A stretch of 64,000 nt of DNA, from contig CM037845.1 in the NCBI GenBank assembly GCA_021234535.1, forward strand, positions 3,810,501-3,874,500, read 5' to 3'. The translations under genes and the position numbers were made by a program. Under the pieces are notes generated by a model. That model did no database searches. It was given only the letters and a program-made list of their open reading frames with translations, and had not been told where the DNA came from. Position 1 is the first letter of the stretch, and each line of letters begins with the position of its first letter. The stretch comes from Stichopus chloronotus (lineage: Eukaryota > Echinodermata > Holothuroidea > Aspidochirotida > Stichopodidae). Shown here one piece after another: positions 13,501 through 26,164 of the stretch.

Positions 13501-15183
13501 TATAGCCTAGTTTTATAAACATTACATTTTACACGTCTGTAGGCACTAGTGTAATTTGTAAGGTATTCTTCATATGTTTGGGAATAAGTTGCTCTTTACA
13601 AGTTGTATTCATATGCTAATTTTATGGCAGCTGTTTATGTCTCTGCCATTCAAATAATTTCTTGTGCCGTGTAACTGTGAGTTTGCTTGGTCAGTCGACT
13701 AAGTTCACTCTGTTACTTGCAGTATGACTTGATTCATCTCATCGCTATAATATAATTTAACTATACCTTTGTAAAAGTCCACGCCTGTCATCTCTCAGTG
13801 TTTTTCCCTTAACTGTATACCCTATTCCGCAACTATAGGCTTATACATGTCACTAAAGGACTCACGCGTCGGTTCTTTCACCAGCATTCCTGGTGCATGG
13901 CCAACGTTACACTAGTTAAGCTTCTGCCTCCGTCTCACCATCCCAAAAGCTTGGGCATATTTCTTCTCTAAGATTTTGTAACATTGAAGAAACCGCATTA
14001 CTTCACTTTAATGTAACAAGGTTGTTTAATCTTCAAAAAAACACTATGTTAGTGAACCATTTACTGGAAACCACCCAGTTCATTCTGAAAACGTGATGTT
14101 CCTTTGGAAGATTAGGGAACAATTTGTGAAAATGAAACATACCTTTCAGACGGAGAGGGGTGTGTGTGAGTAACATAGACTGTGATTGGCTGAGCATTAT
14201 GAATAGTGCATGCAAAAAGCTGTTCAGCATCATAGTAGATAGCCATGTACAACCTTGTTGCGCTCTGTTCAATGGTAATTCATAATGGACAATGTTGCCT
14301 GAACAGTTAAAAAACATTACAAAAAAATCACATCTTCCCAGCCGACTGGGGATTTTTATTTTGTTTGCTTTATTTACGCCGCATTTCATCGTTCTGTATT
14401 TGAATACGAATTATATTTCTACACCGTGCTATAGCCTACACAACAGTTTGGAGCAGGGAGTAAATTGAATTCATAGTGAATAAGTCTTAGTACAGTACTA
14501 GTGACCATGTGCCCACTGTATAAATCTATTCAAAATTAGTTTCAGCAATACTGCGGACTATCATCTTTCAAGTCGAACCAAAATATTGACCAGAATGTCT
14601 CCGGTAAAACTCTCATTCAAAATTTGGATAGAGGAAACAGTATTTTTATCATTTTGTGACATTATGTATTTATTTGATAATCATCAGTATTTGGTAGATC
14701 ATATTCTGCCGTGATCGACTCGAGGTACGGTTTCATCATAGGCCTAGTGCACTGTACGGTGTTATGCACGGCCATGTTTAATTCAAAACATACTTCCAAG
14801 TAATTACTCATTTTTAACGCAACCAAAAGCTATTATAATGGTAAGGGCAAATGCATGAATATTTCTGTCAAGGTTTCATATATATATTAATGTTTTCATA
14901 TTGTTAGGACTAAAATGTTTGTCATTAATCTTAGGTGATCGATTCATGTCATGATAACCCCCTGGCTACTCGACTTAGGCCTAGCTGTATTACATGTTTC
15001 GTCGGCAAATTCAATGTTGACTACGCAGAACTAGGGTGTAATTTCACAACAAATCTTATAGCAGTGTTTTCTTACCTCTCGTAACAATTTCACTAGTTTA
15101 TCTTTGCTCAATAGTTCAGGATACAGAATATCTGGGTCAGATGATGAAGATGAGCTGTCTGACTGCTCCATGGGCGACTCCAT
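7589..15183 (-). CDS. ASW: Ashwin (C2orf49 homologue), complete, 4 coding exons
   Basis: Coding exons on the minus strand are 15183-15076, 11223-11024, 9400-8785 and 7636-7589. Every intron is GT-AG and the phases agree (0, 2, 0), giving 972 nt or 323 aa. Ashwin is a small, largely disordered nuclear protein found with RTCB, DDX1, FAM98B and RTRAF in the metazoan tRNA-splicing ligase complex. The N-terminal block has the family's acidic leader followed by LYPELLSKDKLVKLLRE. Exon 2 holds the conserved VMPLPQR segment and a Lys/Arg-rich stretch, exon 3 the SRLKPPP motif and a Ser/Lys-rich linker, and the last 15 residues end in KKRKQITWP, the family's invariant C-terminus. I chose the ATG at 15183 (context AAAATGG) over an in-frame ATG at 15228. 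It is longer than human Ashwin (about 232 aa), mainly through the serine-rich exon 3. Confidence 0.93.
8240..8365 (+). repeat. Dispersed repeat in Ashwin intron 3 (copy 1 of 2)
   Basis: Diverged copy of the sequence at about 41895-42020. The shared right part reads GGGAGTGTAAGATTTGACAA and the left part AATGAAGTAG. Family unknown. Nothing else was recognised in intron 3 (7637-8784). Confidence 0.6.
9401..11023 (-). other. Ashwin intron 2
   Basis: A 1.6-kb intron with consensus ends. It contains an AT-rich tract at about 10640-10790, rich in ATTTAAATCA- and AAATCAAA-like words, that resembles a decayed simple repeat. The open frame at 10796-11005 on the plus strand has no recognisable homology and is probably chance. 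Confidence 0.6.
11990..12413 (+). mobile_element. Truncated Helentron-like element (TG tract plus core repeats)
   Basis: In Ashwin intron 1 (11224-15075), opposite to the gene. A GTGTGTATGTGTG-type tract is followed by about three diverged core units, each carrying the family phrases TTGTAAACACCATATCTCAA, a TCATATTTGGT-like phrase, CATTGAGTAGAAG and GGTCAAAG. Both conserved termini seen in the intact copies are missing, so this is an old fragment. Confidence 0.75.
14535..14650 (+). repeat. Repeat shared with the interior of the element at 35103-36778
   Basis: A diverged but clear match to about 36100-36215, including GTAAAACTCTCATTCAAAAT, then TTTGGATAGAGG and ATATTTTTATC-like sequence. Either it is a separate repeat nested in that mobile element, or both are copies of one captured segment. 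The rest of Ashwin intron 1 (12414-15075) shows nothing else I recognise. Confidence 0.7.
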
Positions 15184-16836
15184 TTTGTTTACTGGCTGTG
15201 GCGCCCTTCTACATTTGATTGAGAACATATCTGCTGTGTTGTGCAGCTAACCCGGTAGAGGTGATTGCCGTCTTACTGACGCTGAGTCTCCCAACGAAAA
15301 ACAAACTCCACAATTTTTTTTTCAACAGCTATTCCATCCAGTGGTGGTTCAGAAAAGGCTAAATATTGACAGTGATAATGCTTTTTGTGAAAATTCAAAA
15401 GTACACCTCCTGCAATCACTGTTGCAGTAGAGTAATCAGCAAATGGGATGTGTTGCTGTTATCATAATTCAGTCTTGAGGGCTTGAAGCAGGTACCTCCC
15501 TTACCAAGTGTCTTGAAAAACAACCAATGGCACCCACTTGAGGGATAAATATCTTCTTCACATGTATGACAATTTTGAATGATTCATTTTAGGTGAAAGT
15601 GACATTAAAAGTATACCCAGGCAAATCCCACCAGGAGTTTGCTTGCACGAGTTTATTTGTTTTCCTTAAGAAAATATAACCTTTAACTCCATAGACAACC
15701 TCAGACCGCCTGAATAGTCTCAGTACTAGTACCAATTAAAAAAGACTATTACACCATACAAAAAGTAGGCTAACCACAAATTGAGAAACCTTACTGTGAA
15801 ATAAACTAGTTTGTTCCCTCTTTGGTTGTTTATCACAAATATACAATTAGCAGTAAACACAAGTACATGTACAATCAGGGGAATCATGGGAGGTAATTAG
15901 ACTTCTGGTTCTGGTAGAATACTACAAATTTAGATCTCTGCAAAATGGGATATACGGTTGTAGGAGCAAAAACTGCCAAGGGACAAAATCAGTTCGGATT
16001 ACTATGTTGGGATCTCCTCGAGGATGTCAAGTTCAGTTTACGTATTTGATTTCTAAAAGATTCAATAGAGGGGGAAATTCCTAACAGATGGATGCAGACA
16101 ATTCCACTCAGCCACTGTCCTTGGAATAAAAGAAAACCTATAGCAGTCGTTTTTTACTGCAGGGTGATGAAAGGAGATCGAAGAAGACTTGTGACTTGGC
16201 AAAATTGTTTACAAACTCTGGAAAGATATGTAGAAAACGTTTACGTCAGACAAAAGGAAAAACAAACGCCATCCATCCAAGTCAGAGGATTCCTCTTTAA
16301 AAGTCAACCATATATTTCTCACACAGCTTGGAAGAAAACACGATGTGAGCTTACAACTATAATTGCAGTCTTAATTTGTAGTCCAGTATGATGCTAATTA
16401 CACATATTCCTTTTTCATAATCAAACAGATTGACAACAATTCATAGGCTTATGTCTTGAAATTCACATTAATAATCAAGTAAAACTTGCAAATTAGAAGT
16501 TACAATTGCCACTTGTTTCAATTTGAACTATTATATCATTGCAGAACAATGAACATTCCTTTTTGGTCATAACTGATGCCAGAAGTAAAAGTTGTCATGG
16601 GACATTGTTAAAGATGCTTCCACTGGGAGTGAAGTTTTCATTTCATCTGAAAAACTCTGGGTTAGGTATTGCTCAATAATTCAATGGGTATCACAGATTT
16701 GTCATGGCATGAAGAATACTTTTCCATGTTCACTCTAATATTAATGTCATCCGCACTTCTAAAATATATCAATGCAAGTAGAACCAATGCCTAATTGTTC
16801 CAATGATATTGCCATTAATTACACATATTTGTAATT
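15184..16836. other. Gap between PDSS2 (3' side) and Ashwin (5' side)
   Basis: Tandem minus-strand genes are separated by 1.65 kb. The gap must hold the Ashwin promoter and 5' UTR next to 15183 and the PDSS2 3' UTR next to 16837. A minus-strand AATAAA occurs at about 15652-15657, 1.2 kb from the PDSS2 stop; I cannot say whether it is used. The plus-strand open frame at 16092-16391 has no recognisable features. Confidence 0.5.
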
Positions 16837-19800
16837 TTATCTGAATGTTGTCAGAGCATGTAACAGATTGTTCAGTGCTCTTTTGGCTTCTTGGTTTGGA
16901 AACTCCTTCACAGCATCTTTTGCAGAGTTCACATAATGATGGCAGAGATCTTTAGCCTTGCTCACAGCTGGACTTCCTTTCAAAGCTCTCAAAACCTGCC
17001 CAAAAAACAAATACAGATGTAAAGCTATAGTAATAACTGAGAATTGTTACCAATGTTGGGAAGCATTGACACTTTTGCATGGTTTTGTGAAGGAAATACT
17101 CTTCAAAATGGACACACCCATAACCCCCTCCCAAAAAAAAAACACATTACACAGCAACATAATTCAAAATGAATGCTATTTTTGCAGACGTTTTAGTAAT
17201 AAAAGAGAAAACTTCAGAAACTTACAAACTGTTACACAAAGTATAAAACTACGTCATATCTTTAAATGTCAATCATAGTAGGAATCAACATGAAAATAGC
17301 ATTGATAATGTGAAAGTCAGAGAATTTAGTGATTACTTGTAAATATTCATGAAGAACAAAGTGCAACGTAAACACCAATTTTGAAGTTCAAACACCTACC
17401 CATCTTTGGGATACCATGGTTACAAGCTTTTCAAAATGTCACCTTTGCTGACCTCATGTGACATTTGACCTTAATAAACAACAGAAATGACCTCCTCATC
17501 AAGGACTACCAAATTTGTGAGTGTGAAGCTCCTGCAACAGTCACTTCATGAGACATTCACAATTAAACCTCTGGTGACCTTAATGAAAAATGATACATAC
17601 CTTCTGCTCAAAATATAAAAGCTAAATACCAAGTTTGGAGTTGCAGCATCTTTCTCTTCTTGAGACACTATATGTACAAGGTTTTCAAACTTTGACCTCA
17701 AGTGACCTTTGACCTCTATATGACTAAGATTATCTACTCATTACAAATTACCAATGCTTTGAGTCTGGAGTTCCAGCAACATTCACTTCTTGAGATATCT
17801 TGCTTAAAAGGTTTTCACACAAACACACACATGCACAAAAACACACACATTCACCGACACCCACACACAAAAAAAATTCACACTCATGCACATCACCATC
17901 ATGTAGATTTCTTTGGCCTTTGGCAAAGAATTAAGAATGTAATGGACATCTCCCTGCACACACACACAAACATACACCATGAGTTAAAAACCAAAGTTAT
18001 GACAATGATGGTGAAAGTTGAAGTAGTAAGGACTCTGCAAAATATGAACAAACTCCACACACATACTTATTGATCAATAATCAACAACATTGTAGCTTGT
18101 CAAAGTCACTGGATTACTGTAGATGATAAGGTATACAAAGTAAAGAGAAACATTTTATAGTTTCATGTATGGGAATAACTCTCACCTGATGGGGAGAATG
18201 TTCTCCCACAACCACTCCCCAATTTTACATATTCAAGCTATTTTGCATTATTAATTCACGTACCTCTGAAAGAGGCACTCCTTCAATTGGTGACATCTCA
18301 TTATGTAATATCACAGGGCTGGACATCAAGTAGTTGTAATCTGGTCCTGGATCTTTTGTTAAGTTAGAGAGATCCTGATGTAACTAAAGAAAGCAAAATA
18401 CATACAAAAATCATATCGTTAAAATTTACCCATAAAGCATATCAAATTGCTACAAAATCCAATCAGGCATGCCAAGTTCTCTTCAAAACAACACAAGTAT
18501 GACCAAATGTCTGACTATGAGCTTTCCGTTTTATTAAAACACATCTTCTCATCCGTCATTACCACAAAAAATCAAGACAGAATATATGATATAAATATCC
18601 AAAGGTTCTACTTCAACAAATCACAACTTTGTACTCACCTGCTGAGCCCATGCGAGATTCTTGCCAAATTCAAACGCAGAATCCAGAAACTCTTGTCGTT
18701 GATTGGTCAGGAGAAGTGCAGACTTACAGCTGTGGCCAATCAAACTCCCAGAAGAATAATACACATAGTCCTTCCACTCTCTAAAGCTCTTCACACGAGG
18801 CTCAAGATTTGGTTTTTCATCGTTCATGGCAAGAAAGGCTCCTTGCGTCATGTGATCAATAGACTGGGATATCAGGTCAACCACCAAAGTATTTTTTAGT
18901 TGAGCTAAAGCTGATGATGCACTTGCTAGTAAAAAGTCTCCACTAAGCACAGCAATTTTGTTTCCAAATTCAATGTCTTTCACAGGACCATCCGAGGGTA
19001 AGATATTGCTCAGGTCAAAAATTCCTCGATGAACAAGAAATGCCGTGTATATCATCTCTGTAATTTCAGCTAAAGTCCTTTGGCTGTAAAGTGAAGGTCA
19101 TGGAATAAAAATGCTTAACCTCAAACATGATGCAAAGGTTAAGATTCAGAACTTCAGATAGCTGTAATAGACACAGAGGGGTTCAAATAAATTTATTTAC
19201 TTATAATGATCTCATAATAGTGATGTCAATTTGCTCAGCTCATTTGTAGAAGTGATGCACAGACCTTCAAGATCATACCTCAAAGATCTTTGCTATTAGT
19301 TCATGAATACCTCAAATGCATTTTATTATACAGAGTAACTCCAAACACAATGCCATCACAAGTTCAGTTGTTCACCCAAACGATCGTCACAACATAGGTA
19401 TGAGCACTTACGGACTCATCAATCAATACCCCGGCCGTGCTCTTCGAGCTCTTTTCCGTTCCTCATTTAAATAAATAGTGAGTAAAAATGACATGGATGA
19501 AAAATATTGTTACAGTCCACAATACTCTGAAAACGTACCACAATCAATGATATTGTACACAATTACTAAAAGAATGAACTCTTAATTACAGTGGGTGGGG
19601 CTTCACAACCTACTGGTACAAAATTTCAGCAAATGTTGCCCCGAACTAATAAAGTTCAATAATCTTCTCTCCTCTGCCTCTGAGTGTCATTATTACCACC
19701 TATTTTGCGATGCTCTCCTCCTCCATCAGCCAACGCTCAGATCATCAATACCTAGCTTACCTTGGATGTATGCCACTAATTAAAGGTTCCTTGGCGTCAT

Positions 19801-20862
19801 TCAGCAAAGGAGAAGGTCCAGCTGCCTTTGAGACCAGTAAAACGACCAAGCCCCTGGTTTGAAGACTGTGACTCCCGTCATTTAGAAAATTTCTGTTGAG
19901 ATCAAAACATACGGTAATATACTAATGTACATGACATACAAGCTGTAATATCATCTTTTGAAGACAAAATGAGCTTGTATTTCACAAAGCAACTGTAGTG
20001 TAGAAGCAATATCCAATACACTATTGAAGATTAGTTCACGCTGTTTCGAAGAATTCATATACATGCATATTTGTCACACAGAAATATGTATACTGTATAT
20101 AAAATTCTACACACCTTACATAAACCATACTCCAGGCCTGGAAGTGAAAATTTCATGACTTTTCCAAACTGCAGGAACCCTCAACCCTGTATCATAAAAT
20201 AAATGGCTTTTTGTGTGACCATATCTTCCTCTTCCAAAATATTTAGGCCTACTGACAGCATGATTGGAAGAAGTGCTGTAATTGCTCTTGAAATTTTTCA
20301 GTAATTTGATTAGCTGGCATACTTTTTCATGCTACTTTAGAATGGTGTCATTTGTCCATGAACATAGCAACTATTTTTTCATTTAAGAAACATCTGCAAC
20401 AACATATCTCAAATTTTGTACACATTGTCCCTTGACTCCCTTTGATCCAAGATATGAACCTAAAGGGAGATTGCAAATTAGATACATGTAAACATATCTT
20501 AATAATACAAGGACTAACTTTGCTGTTTGTAGAAGAGGGTGCTTGGTGCCAACCAGCTTCCGGAGATGGAGAGCTACACTTGCAAGCTCATCACTCAGCA
20601 AACAACGTAGACTCATAAACGATGTAGGATATCCCACAATCCTCTCTGCTTCTGATACAGCCTTCTTCCATGGTTCCTTGTTGGTGAAACCAAAGAAACT
20701 GACAGATCTAATGTGACTGAGATAATGCCTATCCACCTGGCACAACCCACCACTCTTTTCAGGAACAACTGAGCAGCATGCTGTCAACTCAGATAATCTG
20801 TAATGGCTAATGACGGAACTCTTGAAACGTCTCAAAAAATGTCTTGTTAAAGCTGAATTCAT
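16837..20862 (-). CDS. PDSS2: PDSS2, decaprenyl/solanesyl diphosphate synthase subunit 2
   Basis: Coding exons on the minus strand are 20862-20519, 19892-19761, 19083-18639, 18383-18264 and 16995-16837. All introns are GT-AG with consistent phases (2, 2, 0, 0), giving 1200 nt or 399 aa, the length I recall for human PDSS2. The protein pairs with PDSS1 in the mitochondrial matrix to make the polyprenyl tail of ubiquinone. The arginine-rich, acid-poor N-terminus suits a mitochondrial presequence. Diagnostic segments are [19 protein letters not shown] and [10 protein letters not shown] in exon 1, [14 protein letters not shown] in exon 2, and FLVHRG followed by [15 protein letters not shown] in exon 3. 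As known for this subunit, the first aspartate-rich DDxxD catalytic motif is absent, with VHRG at its place, so it is the non-catalytic partner. The junction of exons 4 and 5 is about 15 residues shorter than in the human protein. The ATG at 20862 is the first in frame and has A at -3. Confidence 0.95.
17400..17932 (-). mobile_element. Degenerate Helentron-like element in PDSS2 intron 4
   Basis: Read on the minus strand, it starts with a hairpin-like head (TTCTTTGCCAAAGGCCAAAG) comparable to the GATTCCTTGCCGTAGGCAGG head of the intact copies, then AATCTACATGAT, a (TG)n tract (plus-strand CA at about 17815-17890) and two to three diverged core units with AGGTCA phrases. It has the same orientation as PDSS2 and no recognisable 3' end. 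Confidence 0.65.
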
Positions 20863-23169
20863 CTTGGGATTGGTACATTAATGCAACCTGAAAAGAAAAA
20901 TCAATTGAATACAATACAGTAAGCAAGTTTAGAAGTGTAAAGAAGTGTAAACCTTGGTGTGCTGTGACAGACAGTGTAGAGAATACAGGGTTTTCAGTTT
21001 TTTCTGCTACAAAAATGGCTAAAATCAGATTGGAAAGGGCAAATGAATCTTACATGGGCCATCTATCCTAGACCATAAAACTAGTGTTTGCACCAGTTCC
21101 AAAATTCAGACACAGGTATCTACCGTTCATAGATGACCAGGTACCCGGGTACCCCCAACGAAAAGTTTCTGTTAGGCTATGAACGTATGAGTCCGTTGTG
21201 AAGCCATAATAGAACACTTTGCTTCGCACATAAACATAAAACCATGAACCTTTCATACCGAACTACTGGCATGACAATGAACCATTCCTAGCCCGCAGAG
21301 CCGACTCTGTTTGCTCCGGCCGCACATATTATGCAGTCTGAGTAAAGTACTTTCTCGTGCATTTCGTCAAAGTGACATGCAGTAGTGAGGCGACCTATGA
21401 CGTACGTAGGCTGACTGCATAGTACACATGTACGGTGCATACTGGCATATATTGCATGCATCATCAAAAGTGGGTGGCCAAAAAACTTGCAAAGTCGGAG
21501 GGTGGAAAGGCATGCACAGTGCCTGGGAAAGGCGATTTCCGGCGATCTAGGAGGGTAGTTTTGGCAAAAATTCTGGCCACGCAATTCTCTTGATCATTAT
21601 TAAAATCCCCTGCACAGGTTGCAAACTTTCCAATCTGGGTTACGCCCAGGTTTATGACTTTAGCAAGAAGAGCTTGAATAATAGAGTTAGCAAAAGGGTC
21701 AAAAGGCAACACCTAGCCAAATGGTGGTTTATTGACCCGGATGCCGACTCTGTTATTCAGGCTCTTCTTGCAATTTCAGGATGCAATTTCTGTGTTCGGA
21801 TAGCTGCGTAAGTAGTGAGACTTGAGCCAATTGATTCAGAATTCGAAGCCGTCTCTAATGCAGGCTACTATTACTGATGTCCCCAGTTATAGTTTGTATA
21901 ATACTATTTGAGTCTGGGTGAGTAGTGTTTGATACTGCATTATTCAACCGGCGTCAATACACAACGATAACCCAAAACCATGTTTTCGCAAAACTAATCC
22001 ATGCACGAAGAATACCATATACCTCAGGCCTAACAACATTAGGAAAGGTCTGGTTTATTTATAGCCGCAATTCAGAAAATGGTCGATTTGACTAATATTT
22101 AATGATTACCTGTAAAGCCCTTCTAAAGAGGTATGAAGTGAGTTCATATTGCAATTACAACTCCTAGAACTTGGAAGACACGAACCGCAAGATGTGCACC
22201 TTGCTCGGAAACATGTTGTGCAATACCATACTCCATAGATACAACGTTACCTATGTAAGTCCTGTGTATACTTTCAACATTTCATGACACATGTGTCGAC
22301 ACAAGTTGCACCTCGTTTTCGAAAAGTGTGCGGAGCGAAAAAAGAAAAAAGTGCCAATAATTCATAATCTATCTAACCAATTGGAGGTCTAATGTAAAAT
22401 CCGTGATCGGAAGTGACGTATTCTTGCTAAAATCCTTGTTTTTGCCTAATTTCACCCTAAACTTAACCCTAACTCTCAATTTTAACCATGATTTGTGGTT
22501 ATTTAGGTTAAAGCTAGGCCTGAATAGCCTTGTAAACCTTCAACTTGGTTTATTCTCATCAAATACTTAATCCTAACCATCGTCAATAACCAAGTTGACT
22601 GTTGGTCACTGATTCTAACTTAGAGCCCAATTAGATACCATATTTAAATCGGCTGATCAACAACCTGCCGTATCACTTAACGAAGCGACGCAGAATCCCG
22701 GCCATTGGTTTTAGGGAAAACGCCTGGGTAAACATGAGCTTGTCGTACACCCACAGTGAAGAAGATTCAACATTTTAGGTTAGATCAAGGGGCTCATTGA
22801 GTTGATATGTTTGTATGTTTGTTGTATTTTTTTTCAATTACCTGGTAATTCTGTACACAATCTAGTGCAATATTTGACATCTTTTCAGCCTATTTCATAA
22901 AATGTGCAGGACTTAAATATGAAAAGTACCAGCTGGCATGTCAGATTTTCTCTCGGGGAGGGGGAGGGGGAGGGGGTGGGTCGGAGGGGAGTTGCCTGTC
23001 TTGACATAGGACTATGGTTTTCAAAAATTCATCCTTGTTGCCCACAATTTCCTTCAACGAATGAGATTGGATTTTGTGGTCAATACGGCACATCACTTCA
23101 CCGACATAGTAAATATGAGATCAGTGAAAGCAGTTCCTTTTGAGATATCATTTGTGCAAGGTCTATTGG

Positions 23170-23620
23170 ACCACTGCTGATCCAAAGTACATCTGACCTA
23201 AACTAAAAACTATTGGGGTCTTGTATTTAATGGGTTCACCTATACGTACTTAATAATACAGCGTTTGTCCAAGCTCCTCTTCTTGTGGTATCGTTTTTAC
23301 AACACACAATTTTCACAAATTGACCCGTGTCAACATACCAAATATCTAATAGGCCTACATACCAAATATCAAATCTTTCCAGGCTTTCCTTCGTGAGATA
23401 TTGTGTTTAAAAAGTTTCCAAAATTTCACTCCAACTGACTTTTGACAACTCTAAGGTTCTTATACTCAGTGTGGTTCACCTACGTCATACAAAATATCAG
23501 ACCTATCAAAGCTTCCCTTCTTTTAATATCGTATTATAATGTTTTCACAATTTGACCCATGTTGTCCCCTAATGACTTTTGACCTGCCAAAAAAGGTTTT
23601 TTGTGGTGCACTTACTCACT
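23170..23620 (-). repeat. Decayed core repeats of the Helentron-like family
   Basis: Three diverged units of about 110-130 bp carry the reverse-complement family phrases, such as a TTTTGACCTGCC-like phrase, TTCACCTA, ATACCAAATATC and CTTCTTGTGGTATC-like words. No termini are visible, so this is an old remnant on the minus strand. Confidence 0.5.
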
Positions 23621-23689
23621 AAATATGAGATTTGTGCAACTTTTCCTTTTTGAAAGGTTTTTTTACAATTAGACTCCGACCCAAGAGAT

Positions 23690-23985
23690 CCCAAATGACA
23701 TTTAAAAGGTTTTCAAAACTTTTGACTTTTAAAGTCAAAATTCTGACTGACTTTTAATCTCAAAATTTCCACTTTTAATCTAATAAAAAGTCAAAATGTC
23801 GACTTTACTAAGTTAAAATTTTCCAATAAAAAGTCAAAATTCTGACTTTAAAAAGTCACAAGCATTTTGATTTTAAAAAGTCACAATTTTGAGATTAAAA
23901 GTCAGAATTTTAAGATTAAAAGTCAAAATGTCGAGATAAGAAGTCAAAATTTTTACTTTAAAGTCAAACTTTTGTCTTTTCATGG
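23690..23985. repeat. AAGTC-type AT-rich interspersed repeat, copy 1
   Basis: Imperfect iterations of AAAAGTCAAAATTTTGA and its reverse complement, about 18-22 bp per unit, in both orientations. The tract ends in GACTTTTCATGGAGCTTTTT and then a TGCATGCC word. The same tail follows copy 2, so these are copies of one dispersed element rather than independent simple repeats. Very similar repeats occur in other animal genomes. Confidence 0.75.
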
Positions 23986-26164
23986 AGCTTTTTCCTTTCT
24001 ATGCATGCCGGTCCCTATCAAGCGTGCCTGCATCGCACATTTGTAATCGATAGGTACTATGTTGATGGAACTGAACCAAAAAAAAAAAAACGATAAAATT
24101 CAGTTACAACAGAGAATTGGTGACATCCTGACCGTGGTGGGGGTGAAAACAGGAGGGGTGAAAAATCGTAGAAAATTTGGGGTGTAAATTATACTGACGA
24201 AAAGAATTAAAATTTTACAAATTGCAAATCAATAGACACAATGCTAGATAGAGCACGAGTGGGTTTACTATTCCGCCTGCAATAAAACAAGGTCGAGGTA
24301 GGACATTGTAGTTAGCTCAGGAGTATAATATAGCGTCTTCGAAATGGAGGAAACATTGCGAGTGATCATTCAGCCGTAGATGGACTTTCTGGTTATTTTG
24401 CTTAAAGTCAAATAATTAAGGATGTCCTCCACCCCAATTCTTCGTAGGGAAGAAAAGCCACCCTCCCCAAGAAGGACAGATGGTTCTTCCCTGTGTCTCT
24501 TTTTTTCTTCATTTTGCTTATTATGTCCAAACAAGCAGCTAATTCCTTATGTCACTTGCTCAGCATTCCATTTAGCTGTATGTAAGCCTGTGACCAATAA
24601 GTTTCACGACTGGTCAGCAAGAATTCAAAGAAGCAGACACGGTGAGCTGGTTCATTAGTTTGTAGCAAAATGTGTAATCCCTTGACATGACAAAATCGGG
24701 CAAATCAGCTTGTACCAAGGTTAGCAGCCTGCTTAAAATTCGGAATGGCTGTCCTAGAAGAGATAGCAATCTAAAGCCATACCCTGAACCTTGAGTCCCT
24801 ACTGTCGAAAAATTGGAAACATGTAAATGAGGCCGAGAGAATCTCTTCGGTGTTCTGCTTTATTGTTTTTAGTTTCGATATGTCTTTTACATGTTACGTA
24901 TGGGTTATTATACTGACACTAAGTGTTCCTTTACTAAAAGTTTATCCCTTTCTACACAAAGCATACACTTGACAGGTTCTTCTGTGTCAGAAGAAATATT
25001 AGACTTATACCGTCACCAGAAGTATTACGCTAATACTCCCTTTAAATATTATATAGCTATTAGCCCTATCACTTCAATTACTTTGTAGGAAATGGCCATA
25101 TTTCAGTGTAATCAAAGCCGAACTATTTTTGACCTTGAGTAAACTTAGTTTCATTTTTTAACCGATCATGCTGTAGATTCGATAAGATTAAATTTACTGA
25201 GTTATTGTACTAAATGTATGCTTGCATGGAGCAATTTGTTATACACATTGTTTTAGATTAAAAATATTTAAAAAACGAAACTGGAAATTCTTTCACATTC
25301 AATCTTATGCTTGTGGTAACACGGAGACAGGAGAGTGCTGCGGGAGCTTTATACCCCCACTTTTTTGCTTTGGGCATTTTAGTGCTTTCGTGAACATATC
25401 GGGCCGCTTCGCTGATTAGTCCCATGGGCGTCGATCCTGGGTAGGGGGAACCATGGGGCTCGCCCCCACCCACTTTTTGGAGATACACCCATTAACTTTA
25501 CATTTTTACACAGAACATTTTTGCCGGAAGTGGCCACGTCCGTTGATGGCTATTCCATACGGCTTCAGTTTATCGTAAGAGTCCATATGCCAAACATAAT
25601 TAGGGCCTTTCGAATAGTATCTCCGTCTCACTAGTCTCCTCCTTCTAAGATTCACTCATGTGGGATGCAGAGCACGAATTATTTCTCGCACCATTCTCTA
25701 CTGACAGAAAAAAAGAAAAAAAAAACATTTTGAATACATCTCAAGTGCATCCATCTATACCCATGAAGTTTGGTATACCACCTTGCAATTCACTATGTAC
25801 AAATAAGAAAATCCCTTCAAATAGACCCCTTTTCTTCGGTCGAGACCTAGTTGTCTTAAAATCCTCTTTAAGTTCCTCTCACTCAATATGATGCCGTGCA
25901 AATAGGCGAAAGTTCCAACAATTTAGAGTATGAAAGTCGGAGATGAAAATAAGTTCAAATTAGACGTTCCCGTGTCATGTTGGTGAATTCATCCATTGAC
26001 AGAATGAACGGTTTTAACCAGTGTTGCCACGTCTGTCTGGCTGTTATCCGCCCATTATTTCTTAAAAATCGGTCCAAAACCGCCTACATTTCTTAAACCC
26101 CGCCCAGACTCAAAACCGCCTAAGTGTGTAAACATAGGCAATTTATTGCCTATCAACGTCAATT

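Noticed and set aside
15031..15228. Upstream Ashwin start at 15228
   Set aside because: In frame, but with a weaker context than the ATG at 15183, and the extra residues have no counterpart in the family.
18447..18899. 150-codon plus-strand frame
   Set aside because: Opposite-strand shadow of PDSS2 exon 3.
22450..22490. Telomere-like CCCTAA words
   Set aside because: Too few and irregular for a telomeric or interstitial telomere array.
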